Shown here: in pieces, positions 49,867 through 60,600 of the stretch
How the letters are laid out: the number at the start of each line of letters is the position of its first letter
Position numbering within the stretch: the first letter of the stretch is position 1
From: Acidobacteriota bacterium
GTDB taxonomy: Bacteria > Acidobacteriota > Blastocatellia > Pyrinomonadales > Pyrinomonadaceae
DNA: 64,000 nt
Direction: 5' to 3'
Assembly: GCA_016700075.1 (NCBI GenBank)
Contig: CP065000.1
Location: forward strand, 2,046,001 to 2,110,000
The notes under the pieces: model-generated
Seen by the model: the letters and a program-made list of their open reading frames with translations, nothing else
The model's database searches: none
What the model was told of the DNA's origin: nothing
Translations under genes and position numbers: made by a program

Positions 49867-52281
49867 TTGGCAAAGGCAAAAACAGAATACGGTGCGGATG
49901 CGATCACTGTCCTGGAAGGGCGTGACGCGGTCAGAAAACGACCCGCGATGTACATCGGCTCGACCAGCGATCTAGGGCTGCATCATTTGGTTTATGAGGT
50001 CGTCGATAACTCGGTAGATGAGGCCCTTGCGGGCTTCTGCGACACGATCGAGGTCACGATCCACATGGATAACTCTATAACCGTCGTGGACAACGGACGA
50101 GGAATTCCGACCGACATTCACAAACAGGAAGGCCGTTCAGCCGCGGAGGTCGTGATGACGGTGCTGCACGCCGGGGGCAAGTTCGATTCGAATTCTTACA
50201 AGGTTTCCGGTGGTCTGCATGGCGTAGGCGTCAGCTGCGTTAACTTTTTGAGCGAGTATCTTCGGCTTGAGATCTGGCGCGATGGAAAGACGCACGAGAT
50301 GGAATTCGAGGCCGGCATACCGGTCGCGCCGCTGAAAGAGACGGGCACCACCTCAAAAAGAGGCACAAAGATCACTTTCAGGCCCGATTCAAGCATTTTT
50401 GAAACGACGGTTTACAGTTTCGAAAAGCTGTCCGAAAGACTTCGGGAGAAGGCGTTTCTGAACAAGGGCATTCGCATTCATATAAAGGACGAGCGCGAGG
50501 AACCGGAAAAGTCGCACGAATTCTACTACAAAGGCGGTATTGCCGAGTTTGTAAAACACTTGAACCGCAACAAGGCCCCGCTTCACGACGAGCCTCTATA
50601 TTTTGAACAGACCTCGGACGATCTTTCGATCGAGGTATCGATGCAGTACAACGACAGCTACGACGAGAAGATCTTTTCGTTTGCCAACAACATCAATACG
50701 GTTGACGGCGGAACTCATTTGTCAGGCTTTCGCGGTGCTATCACGCGTACTATCAACAATTACGCTGAAAGCTCCGGCCTCATGAAGAACGCCAAGGTCG
50801 CTCTTTCGGGCGATGACGTGCGAGAAGGACTCGTCGCAGTTATCTCTGTAAAGATCCCGCAGCCGCAGTTCGAAGGACAGACAAAGGGCAAACTCAATTC
50901 GCCGGTGAAAGGCCCGGTCGAGTCATTCCTAAATGAAAAGCTCGGCGAGTTTTTCGAGCAGAATCCTTCGGTCGCGAAAAAGATCGTCGGAAAGGCTGTT
51001 GACGCCGCCCGTGCCCGCGAGGCCGCCAGAAAGGCACGTGAGATCGTGCGAAAATCGGCGCTTGGTACGTCAACGCTGCCCGGGAAGCTCGCAGACTGCC
51101 AGGAGAAGGATCCGGCTCTCTCTGAGATATACATCGTCGAGGGTGATTCCGCCGGAGGCTCGGCAAAACAAGGCCGCGACCGAAAGAATCAGGCCGTTCT
51201 GCCTCTAAAGGGAAAGATCCTTAACGTCGAAAAGGCACGTTTTGACAAGATGCTCGGCCATGGCGAGATCAAGGCCCTGATCACGGCTCTGGGGACCGGC
51301 ATCGGCAAGGACGATTTCGATATAAACAAACTTCGCTATCACAAGATCTGTCTGATGACGGACGCTGATGTTGACGGCTCGCACATTCGCACGCTGCTGC
51401 TCACGTTCTTTTACAGGCAGATGCCCGAGCTGCTCGAGGGCGGATTCGTCTATATCGCTCAGCCGCCGCTTTACAAGGTAAAGCGGGGCAAGAAAGAGGA
51501 ATACATCAAGGACGAGAAGGCAATGTTCCGCTATCTGATGCGGATGGCGACCAACGACCTGAGCCTGCGTTCGGCAGATCGGCTTATCGAAGGACGCGAG
51601 CTTTCAAAGGCACTTGAGCAGACGACGGAACTCAAGAATTACACCGAACGGCTGACGCGCCGCCTCTCGGGTGATGAACTGCTCGTCACATCGCTCCTGG
51701 AGGCATTTGGCGGACGTGACGGCGTGGTTACAAAAAGCTCATTCCGAATGAAGAAGATATTCGGCGACCAGGATCTGATGGCGGAGGTCGAGGCAAAACT
51801 TCGTGACGCCGGCTTCAATACAGATCTGGTAATGGACGACGAACACAGCTTGTGGGCGGTAGAGGTGGCATATGCGAACGGACAGCGTGTGCGTGTGGAT
51901 TGGAATCTGGCGAGCTACGTCGAATTTCAAAAGGCCGTTGAGCTCAAACGCGATCTTGAGGTCAGCTTTCCCGCTCCTTTCGTGCTTGGCGAGAACGGCC
52001 GCAGCGAAGAGCTTTCGTCACGCGAAGACCTGCTCGAAAAGATAATGTCTCTCGCGAAAAAAGACCTAACCATTCAGCGTTACAAAGGACTGGGCGAGAT
52101 GAATCCGGAGCAGCTTTGGGAAACCACGATGGATCCGGAAAAGAGAACGATGCTGCAGGTTCGGATCGAGGACGCGGTCGAGACGGACGGACTTTTCACC
52201 GTGCTCATGGGCGATCAGGTCGAACCGAGGCGTAGGTTCATCGAGGATAACGCACTTGATGTGAAGAATCTCGACGTGTAA
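49867..52281 (+). CDS. gyrB: DNA gyrase subunit B
   Basis: 804 residues from a TTG start (MAKAKTEYGADAITVLEGRD). The GHKL ATPase region includes RPAMYIGSTSDLGLHHLVYE, VVDNSVDEALAGF, TVVDNGRGIPTD and GGLHGVGVSCVN. The TOPRIM part has YIVEGDSAGGSAKQGRD, LPLKGKILNVEKARF, and LMTDADVDGSHIRTLLLTF, the C-terminus LTIQRYKGLGEMNPEQLWET. It introduces negative supercoils with GyrA. A strong terminator follows. Length (804) matches E. coli GyrB because it carries the same insertion class. Confidence 0.97.
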   Translation: MAKAKTEYGADAITVLEGRDAVRKRPAMYIGSTSDLGLHHLVYEVVDNSVDEALAGFCDTIEVTIHMDNSITVVDNGRGIPTDIHKQEGRSAAEVVMTVLHAGGKFDSNSYKVSGGLHGVGVSCVNFLSEYLRLEIWRDGKTHEMEFEAGIPVAPLKETGTTSKRGTKITFRPDSSIFETTVYSFEKLSERLREKAFLNKGIRIHIKDEREEPEKSHEFYYKGGIAEFVKHLNRNKAPLHDEPLYFEQTSDDLSIEVSMQYNDSYDEKIFSFANNINTVDGGTHLSGFRGAITRTINNYAESSGLMKNAKVALSGDDVREGLVAVISVKIPQPQFEGQTKGKLNSPVKGPVESFLNEKLGEFFEQNPSVAKKIVGKAVDAARAREAARKAREIVRKSALGTSTLPGKLADCQEKDPALSEIYIVEGDSAGGSAKQGRDRKNQAVLPLKGKILNVEKARFDKMLGHGEIKALITALGTGIGKDDFDINKLRYHKICLMTDADVDGSHIRTLLLTFFYRQMPELLEGGFVYIAQPPLYKVKRGKKEEYIKDEKAMFRYLMRMATNDLSLRSADRLIEGRELSKALEQTTELKNYTERLTRRLSGDELLVTSLLEAFGGRDGVVTKSSFRMKKIFGDQDLMAEVEAKLRDAGFNTDLVMDDEHSLWAVEVAYANGQRVRVDWNLASYVEFQKAVELKRDLEVSFPAPFVLGENGRSEELSSREDLLEKIMSLAKKDLTIQRYKGLGEMNPEQLWETTMDPEKRTMLQVRIEDAVETDGLFTVLMGDQVEPRRRFIEDNALDVKNLDV

Positions 52282-52303
52282 CGGCACATACGTGGAGTCT
52301 GTG

Positions 52304-52341
52304 AACGCAGGGGAGGGTTTAATACCTCCTCTGCGTTTTTC
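52304..52341 (+). terminator. Rho-independent terminator of gyrB
   Basis: AACGCAGGGGAGG / CCTCCTCTGCGTT, a 13-bp stem with one G-U pair and an 8-nt loop, followed by TTTTT. It stands 23 bases after the gyrB stop. Confidence 0.85.
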
Positions 52342-52374
52342 TATGTCGAAGAGAAGATCAGAAATGCGAGAGCA

Positions 52375-54264
52375 TTACGCCAAACGCATCTTTGCGAGAA
52401 GCTCTGTAAAGCGGGGAAAAGACCGAAGCCCTGCAAATTCGGGTTCAACCTTGAGCCAGACCATTCGATCGTCGCGTTCCCGCAGACAGTGTTCGAGCAG
52501 GTCCATGGCACGTTTGTAATTGCCGAATTCAGCTTCGACAACGGCAAGCCTATACGCAGCTTCGGGGCGGTCGGCGGCGCGTTTCATCAGGTTTTCCACG
52601 AATGGGGCCGCTTCATTCGGACGGCCGAGCTTCTTCAGCGACATGGCGGCCAGCATCGCCCCATAATCTGAGGTCATTTTCCCGCCATTTTCCGCGGTTC
52701 GTTGGCGAAACATCTCAACCACCTCGGCGAACTGTCCGTTTCGATAGAGAGCGAGCATCCGCACACGCCATTGCCGCGCCGGATCATCTTCCAGCGACTC
52801 TGCCTTTTGAGCAAGAGATGTCAGGCGGTCAAGATCACCGCGGTATTGAGCTATCGACACATAGTTCGTAAGAACGGACCGCGAAAGCGGTTCAAGCTCG
52901 CGGGCTTTTTCGATCTGGATGACCGCCTCATCCAATCGTCCGAGCGAGGTCAGAAGCAGGGCATACCACTGCCGTGCCGTGACGTAGTTCGGATCCGCAT
53001 CGATGGCCAGCCGAAAGTGTTTTTCCGCTGCTTCCCAATCCCATTCATGTGTACGCTTGACCCATGCAAGCGACGTGTGTGCGTTGGCGGAATTCGGATC
53101 TATCTCGAGCGCCTTTAGTGAGTATTCCTTTGACGCACGGTAGAGTTCATCGCGAAGCACACCTGTCTTTAGATTCGCCTGAAGGGCGTAAACGTCCGCG
53201 ATCCCGCTATAGGCGGCCGCAAATCGCGGGTCGAGCTCAACTGCCCTTCGAAAATCCACGAGCGCCTGCTCGTATAATTCGGACCTGCGTTTGTCCAGCA
53301 GATATCTTCCGCGCAGATATGCTTCAAATGCTTCGGAATTTTCTGTCGGATGTTTGAGAGCCTTTGGGTCAAGGTTTCGGAACAGTGCCATCGCTGTTTC
53401 ATGCGATATCTGGTCCTGAAGCCGAAAAACGTTACGAGCATCCTCGATGATCGTTTTCGACCATAATTGACGGCCGTCATTGACGCTAAGCAGCCGAAGC
53501 CACATGCGCATTTCCCCGGCGTCCTGCTGGAGCACGCTCTCAAGGACCGCATCTACCCCGAGCTCACGCCCGGTGGCGACCAATTCGATTTGGCTGCCCG
53601 GCTGCTTAAGCTCAGCCTCGTAAAACGAGACGCGAAATCCCTCGATGCTGCCCAAATGAGTGACCAACGATTCTGTAAGGCCGTGCGCCCGAATGCCTGT
53701 GGCTTCGTCGCCAGCAATAACTCTGACGGGAAATACTGCGATCGAGCTGATGGAAGCGGGACTTCCAAAACCGTTGTAACCGATAAACGCCGCTCCGATC
53801 GCAAAGACCAGCAAAAGGCCGACAGCCGCGACCGCGTACGGCCTTGAGAAGATCGCTAATGAAGAAATCGTGGGAGTTTCGACCTCTTCGACCAGCGTGC
53901 TCGACACTGACCGCCGCTCGATGACAATGTCGGCCGGCGTCTCCGTTTCGACCGGAACGGTAAAGCGATAACCGCGTCGCGGTACAGTCTGTATGAATCC
54001 ACTTTCTCCAAACTCTTCAAAGGTGCGTCGGAGGCGATAGATGTGCTGCGAGAGATTGCTTTCCTCAACAAAGGCATCCTGCCAAACGCGGTCCATCAGC
54101 AATCGCTTTGACACAACCTCATTGCCGCTTTCCGTTAGGACACAAAGTATCTCGACCTCTTTAGGCGGCAGCGGAACGAGCTTTTCATCAGCCCAGAACA
54201 CCTTGGATACGGCATCGAGCCGAAATCGTCCGAATCTGCGTAAATCATTGTTCTTCAACGACAT
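52375..54264 (-). CDS. Winged-helix / transmembrane / TPR regulator (CadC-like), cassette 2
   Basis: 629 residues, same architecture as the cassette 1 regulator: winged helix (FGRFRLDAVSKVFWADEKLV, PPKEVEILCVLTESGNEVVS, VWQDAFVEESNLSQHIYRLR, VPRRGYRFTVP), a transmembrane helix (about 142-164, AVAAVGLLLVFAIGAAFIGY), a TolB-N-like domain (SSIAVFPVRVIAGDEATGIR) and TPR repeats. It is divergent from a small gene and the second giant secreted protein. An inverted repeat in the intergenic region may be its site. Confidence 0.88.
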   Translation of the reverse strand: MSLKNNDLRRFGRFRLDAVSKVFWADEKLVPLPPKEVEILCVLTESGNEVVSKRLLMDRVWQDAFVEESNLSQHIYRLRRTFEEFGESGFIQTVPRRGYRFTVPVETETPADIVIERRSVSSTLVEEVETPTISSLAIFSRPYAVAAVGLLLVFAIGAAFIGYNGFGSPASISSIAVFPVRVIAGDEATGIRAHGLTESLVTHLGSIEGFRVSFYEAELKQPGSQIELVATGRELGVDAVLESVLQQDAGEMRMWLRLLSVNDGRQLWSKTIIEDARNVFRLQDQISHETAMALFRNLDPKALKHPTENSEAFEAYLRGRYLLDKRRSELYEQALVDFRRAVELDPRFAAAYSGIADVYALQANLKTGVLRDELYRASKEYSLKALEIDPNSANAHTSLAWVKRTHEWDWEAAEKHFRLAIDADPNYVTARQWYALLLTSLGRLDEAVIQIEKARELEPLSRSVLTNYVSIAQYRGDLDRLTSLAQKAESLEDDPARQWRVRMLALYRNGQFAEVVEMFRQRTAENGGKMTSDYGAMLAAMSLKKLGRPNEAAPFVENLMKRAADRPEAAYRLAVVEAEFGNYKRAMDLLEHCLRERDDRMVWLKVEPEFAGLRSFPRFTELLAKMRLA

Positions 54265-54293
54265 AGTGATCGCTAACGCAACGTTGAGAAAAA

Positions 54294-54320
54294 ATTGAAA
54301 GTTTCTTAAAGACTTTCAAT
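54294..54320. promoter_or_regulatory. Inverted repeat in divergent region of cassette 2
   Basis: ATTGAAAGT-ttcttaaag-ACTTTCAAT, perfect 9-bp arms with a 9-bp spacer, 30 bases upstream of the regulator gene start and about 125 bases before the small gene on the other strand. A candidate regulator-binding site. Cassette 1 shows different A/T-rich repeats at the same place. Confidence 0.45.
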
Positions 54321-54444
54321 TGGAATGAACCCTAGGATATCGCAGTCGCGGTTCCACTGGTCCTATGAATAACCGCCGCCGGCATTTACCCCTCCGCCAA
54401 ATTGCCGGCCAAGCTTTTCCTTTAATGGCGCGATTTTAGACGAA

Positions 54445-54660
54445 ATGCGTTCAAAAGCAAAGAAAATTCTTATCACAACCGAGACCGTCGAGACGATAAC
54501 GATAAAGTTCACCCGATCATCTCGACCAGTGTCTGATGAGAACATCGGCCTTACCGTTCAGCCGCAGTATGAGGTACTTGCTGCCGTATCAGGAATGCTG
54601 TCTGATCTACAGACGCCTTCATATACCGCCGAAAATGAGATACCCGAAATAGAGCCATGA
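54445..54660 (+). CDS. Small protein before giant surface gene, cassette 2
   Basis: 71 residues: MRSKAKKILITTETVETITI, then FTRSSRPVSDENIGLTVQPQ and an acidic end. The basic start and beta-strand lead resemble the 84-residue protein before giant 1 (RRLMVLTRETREFQVIRQ), but the CxxC and the helix-turn-helix are lost. Its TGA overlaps the ATG of the giant gene (ATGA), so the giant is translationally coupled to it. A degenerate paralogue kept for coupling is likely. Confidence 0.55.
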   Translation: MRSKAKKILITTETVETITIKFTRSSRPVSDENIGLTVQPQYEVLAAVSGMLSDLQTPSYTAENEIPEIEP

Positions 54661-57600
54661 GAAAAAAGATTCACGTTATCGCAATATTTGTAATGTTAGC
54701 CGGGATCGCGGGCTCCGCGATGATCCTTAGGGTTACCATCCAACCTTCATCGGCTGCCGGCTCCGGCATGATCAACATCACGTGTCCGGGTTCCGAACGT
54801 ATTTGGGACGGCGGCGGCTCGACCAATAATTGGTCCGAGGCGGCGAACTGGTGCAGCGACCAACTGCCTATCTCAGGTTCTGTTGTCCAATTCGACGGGA
54901 CTAGCAGCAAGGATGCGCTGGTCGATTCAAATGTTTCGGTTACGACATTGAAGATCCTTCCTGCTTATTCAGGTACGTTGTCCGTCGCCGATCTCAATTC
55001 TATCGCGGCGGGCAACATTGAACAGGCGTCCGGCTCGGTAAGCATCGGCACCGGCTCGCTCTCCGTCGCCGGCAGCTACACGATGACCGGCGGCAGTTTC
55101 AACGGCGGCAGCGGGAGCTTGACCACCGGCTTTATCAGCCCGAGCGGCGGCACGTTCGACGTAGGAGGAGCCGTCCATAATGCTGCAAATATCGTAATGG
55201 GCGGCGGCCATATTGTCTTTACATCGGGGACAATGACCATCACGGGGAGCTTTTTCCGAAGTGCGGGGACGGGCGATTTTGACAACGGTACGATCATCGC
55301 TGCGGGCGGCCTGAATCAAAGCCTAGATGGCATCTACGGTAGTGTCAATAACCTTACCGTCAACAAACCCGATTCGCTGGGGATCAGTAGTGTCGGCACG
55401 GTCGCTGTACTTGGCACACTCTCACTCATCGATGGTATATATGGCGGGTCCGGAACGCTTGAGGCAAGAGGCCCGGTCGTCATTGAGTCCACGTTTGGAA
55501 ACTCTACCGGCGGCGGAGGAGGTACGATCGCTTTGCGAAACGGAGCCGGACCGCGAACCGTTACGCTTCCCGCAGGTTCAAAACTGCCTGCTCTCGTAAT
55601 TGATGATCCCCAAGTGTCGGTCAACACCGATGGTCCCGGCACGGTGAACCTTGACGACGTAACATTGAGTGCAGGAACTGTCGAGATCGGAAATACCGAT
55701 CTGATCTTTGGATATACGACCGCCGTCTCAGGCTCGCAATATATTCAGACCGGCGGCACCTTCAATATCACTACGGGCAATGTGGTTTGGAACACCGCCG
55801 GAAATTTCAGTTTGAGCAACGGCACCTTCAACGCGGGTTCCGGAACCGTGGCCCTCGGCGGCGGGCAGTTCAGCCTTAGTGGCGGTACGTTCACACCGTC
55901 GACCGGATCGAACACCTTCGGTCTGTCGTTGAACACATCATTTAATCAGTCGGGCGGCCTTTTTGCTTCCGGAGCCGGATCGGTCGATGTCAATGGGGCC
56001 TTCAATCTCTCCGGCGGCACATTCAATGCGCCGTCGGGGAACATGTCTGTCGGCTTCAACTTTGACCACACCGCGGGCACGTTCAATCACAATGAGGGAA
56101 CGCTGATCTTTGACAGCTCACATCCGGCATTTGGGCATAACCTGCCCGGAAATCCCGGAACAGGTCAGTTTCACAATTTGGTATTCGCACTTACGACGGA
56201 AAATGCGAGTCTGACTCTCGGCGGTGACACTTGGGTAGCGAGCGGCGACATAACGGTCAGTAATGGGCAGATCGGATTCGGTATTCTGCGGCCGGAGGGC
56301 AACTTCACGGTCGAATCCGGAGCGGACGGCGGCAATGCAGAGGTGCGCTTTTCAGGAACGGCGGCACAGGCATTTCAAAATAACGGCGGCGTCAATCCGA
56401 CTGGCACATTTTCCGTCGATAAACCTACAGGCACTGTCACGGCAGCGTCGGACATGCTGCTTGGCACTTCGCAGGCGTTGAATATCGTATCGGGGGCTTT
56501 GTATCTTGCTGACGGCAGCGACCTGCGTTCAGGCAATCTTACAATTGGAACGAGCGGCCGGCTGGTCAATGATTCCTCCACCACCATTACTCTTGGCGGC
56601 AATGTGTCGAACAGCGGCCGCATAGACCTGCAGGGCGGCGGAGCGGACTGTCCGGGTGATGACCTGATCCTGATCCGCTCGAGTGTTTCAGGAACACAGC
56701 GGCAGTGGAACGGCTCCGGTGCATTCCGACTTGTTGATACCGATATTCAGGACATGGCGGGATCGGCGGCAATCACTGCGTTCAGCAGCACGAATAGCGG
56801 CAACGTAGGCGCCAACTGGACGTTCGACGGCGGCTGTCCTGCTTCTTTGTCCATCTCGCCCGAGACGGTCAGCCTTTACCGAAACCAGACACAGACCTTC
56901 ACGGCAGGCGGCGGATTCGCGCCGCGGACATTCAGCTTCGTCCAGAATAATTCCGGCGGATCGATAAACTCATCGAACGGCCTCTATACCGCCGGCAACA
57001 CGATGAACGTTACCGACACGATCCGCGTCACCGACGCTTTCGGATCCACGGCTGACGCGACGGTCAACGTCATTCCCGGCCCGCCGACGCGGCTTGTATT
57101 TAGCGTGCAGCCGTCCAACGGAAGTGCCGGACAGGCGATCTCACCGGCGATACAGGTAGCGGTACAGGACAATAACGGGAATACGATTCCCAATGCGACA
57201 AATGCCGTAACGCTGAATCTGCTCGACAATCCGGGCGGCTCTACGCTCTCGGGCACCATCACGAGAAACGCCGTAAATGGCATAGCGACATTCAACGACA
57301 TCAGCCTGAACAAGGTCGGGAACGGCTACACATTCACTGCGGGTTCGAACGGGCTCTCGGGCGCTCTCTCAGAAGCCTTCAATATTGCCGCCGGTGCACC
57401 GGCTCAGCTCGTTTATGATCAACAGCCAACAAATGTGTACCCGGGCACCACGATTCAGCCATCTGTGAGAGTTGCCGTCCTTGATGCGTTTGGAAATTTG
57501 GCATCAAATGCAACGATCCCTGTAACAATTACTATCGAAACCAATCCGAATGGGGGAACCCTGGTCAATGGAGGCCCCCAAAACACAATAAATGGATACG

Positions 57601-60600
57601 CTACTTTCTCATGCAGGATCGAAGGAGCCCTGAATTTCGGATCCGGCTATACGCTTATGGCGACATCTCCGGGGTTGCCGACTGCGACAAGTCAGTCGTT
57701 TGACGTACTCTCTCCGTTCATCGTCGTGAATACTAACAATTCAGGATCGGGCTCTTTAAGGTCAGCAGTAGGATCTGCTAATGCAACTCCCGGACACCAG
57801 ATAATTTCATTCAACATCCCCGGCGCTCCGCCGTATACCATAAACTACGTCGGGGTCGGCGATCCTATAACGATCACTGATTCCGTAACGATCGACGGCA
57901 CGACCCAACCCAGCTACCCGGGCTCTCCGGTGATAGAAATAAATGGGTCGCAATATACCGCAATTAATGCAACCGCTCTCGTCTCTCAGAGTCCTAACAA
58001 TACGATCAAGGGGTTGGCTTTCACCGGTTTCAGTTCGACTGCTCTCCGTATTGCCTCGAGCAACAACATCATAATCGGCAACTATTTTGGTCTGAGCCCT
58101 TTGGGAATTTCGGCCGGCAATCACACAGGGATCTCCGTAGGCTCGAGCGGAAACTTGATCGGCGGATCAGATCCGATGGATAGGAATGTCATCACAGGCA
58201 ACAATGTTGGGATCAGTTTTTTTTCGGGAAATCAAAACAACATTGTAAAGGGTAACCTTATTGGCACCGCTCCCGATGGTATCGCGCCGATGCCGAATCT
58301 CGTCGGTATCTGGATGACATCCGGACAAAATAATATTATCGGTGGCACATCGTTCGGTGACGGCAATAAAATTGCCTTCAATACTCAGGATGGAATTCGG
58401 ATCAATGCCGCATCAGCCCGTGTCAATGGTAACTCTATCCACTCAAATAACGGACCGGGAATAGATCTGCAACCATTAGGGGTCAATGGCAACGACAATT
58501 GCGATGCAGATACCGGACCAAATGGAAAGCAGAATTTCCCGGTCATCTCGTCGGTAAATCTGGTAGGCGGCGGAGCGCAGATCGAGGCATCACTCAACAG
58601 CACACCGAATCAGACTTTTACCATTGACTACTACGCAAATCCTGTCGCGGATCCGGCAGGCTATGGCGAAGGTAAAACGTGGATCGGTTCGCAGAGCGTT
58701 ACTACAGGATCGAATTGTTCGACCGGCACATTTACGTTCAATGCACCTTCGGTACCGGCGGACACGACCAATATCACTGCGACGGCGACCGACTCGGAGG
58801 GCCGCACCTCAGAATTCTCACAGGCAAGAGGAGCTCTGATCTCGATCGCGGGAACCGTTCGTAAGGGGTCTAACGATCCGGTGTCAGGCGTTGCAGTGCA
58901 GCTGAGAAATACTATCTCATCGCCGATCATCCGCACTGCGGTAACGGATTCAGCAGGCAGATTTGTGCTAACAGGACTGAATCCCGGCAGCGATTATTTT
59001 GTCAGCATGACAAAGGCGAATCACACTTTCTCGCCGCCGACGCGGACCTATACGGCGCTCACGACAGCTGTTGATGATAACTACACGGCGAACGTAAATT
59101 ATCTGACCATCAGCGGCAAGGTTTCGACGAACGGCGTCGGCGTTTCCGGCGTTACCGTAACTCTGAGCGGTACTGCAAGCCGGACCGCGACGACCGACAG
59201 CGCAGGCAACTATGCTTTCTCAAACCTCCTTGCCGGTATCTACACCGTCACGCCGTCGCGGACCGGTTTCACATTCACACCCGGCTCATCGACCCAGGCC
59301 GTTTCCAACAACACTACGTTCAATTTTGCGGCGGCCAATCAGATCACCGGGAAGATACTTCATTCAAACGGCGGCGAACTTCGAACTATGAATGCGGATG
59401 GCTCGGGGGTCGTCACTTTGGCGACCAACGGAAGTCCAAATAATATTTCCCATTCAGACCTCTCGCGGGATGGTTCGAAGGTCGCTTTCGTCGACCAGGC
59501 TGATGGCGTATTTACAATGAATTATGACGGCAGCGGGAAGACAAAGATCCGAACTCTTCCGGATGGCATTTTCATACAAGGACTAAAGTGGTCCCCGGAT
59601 AAATCCCGTTTGGGAACTACCTGTCAGCAGGCAAGCATTAAAGTGTGTGCCCTCAATTCGTCATCCGGGACACTGACACAATACAGCGGACCAACTCCCG
59701 AGGTCTTTTATAATTGGTCAGGCAACAATTCCCTGCTCTTGCGGCGATTTGCGAGCGGCGGTGACCAGCTTTACCGGCTGGATCTGGCAAACAATAACAG
59801 ACAGTTGCTGGTAAATAGGGGAGTCTATGACGCAGAAGAATCTTCCGACGCTTCTTTGCTAGCATTTCGGGATGCATCGGGGATCTGGAAAGCAAACATC
59901 GATGGATCTGGCCAACAGCAGACACCAAACCTGTCAGGCACCGGACAATTTAGACTTTCTCCGACCGGTCTACGAATTCTTTCAACAGAATACACCTCCG
60001 GATTTGTGATGCGTTCGTACGACCTATCGACGGGAACGGGCCAATTTGAACATGGCCCCGGCGGACACAGGTCTTGGGCGAATTACTATTCACAACCGGT
60101 CATTGCCGGTACAGGCGTCAACGCCGCGGTGGGCAATGTGTCGATACAGTTCGGCGGCATTCCATTTACGACCGATGGCTCGAGTGAAGTTTCCTTTGAT
60201 GCGATCGCCCCGGAATCGCTCGGTGATGCGCCGTCGGGATATCGTTTTACACAGACCGGCTACGAACTCGACATCACAGGCACTTTTACGCCGCCGGCGA
60301 CCGTCTGCATAACAATACCTGCTGAACGCTACGGCGCAAGTGCACAATTCCAACGGCTTCGGCTGCTGCATTTCACAGGCGGTTCGTTCGTTGACATAAC
60401 TTCGCTGCCGAATAATGAGGCTGTACGAACGATCTGCGGTGATGCATCATCGCTGGGCGGTTTTGCAGTGGCCGAATTGATAGATCCCGCGATGCCTTCG
60501 ATCGCCGGCCAGGTCGTCGATGAAAATGGCGAGCCCATTGCGGACCATCTCGTCGTGCTTAAGGGCGATGATGAGCGGATGACGCGGACCGACCACGAGG

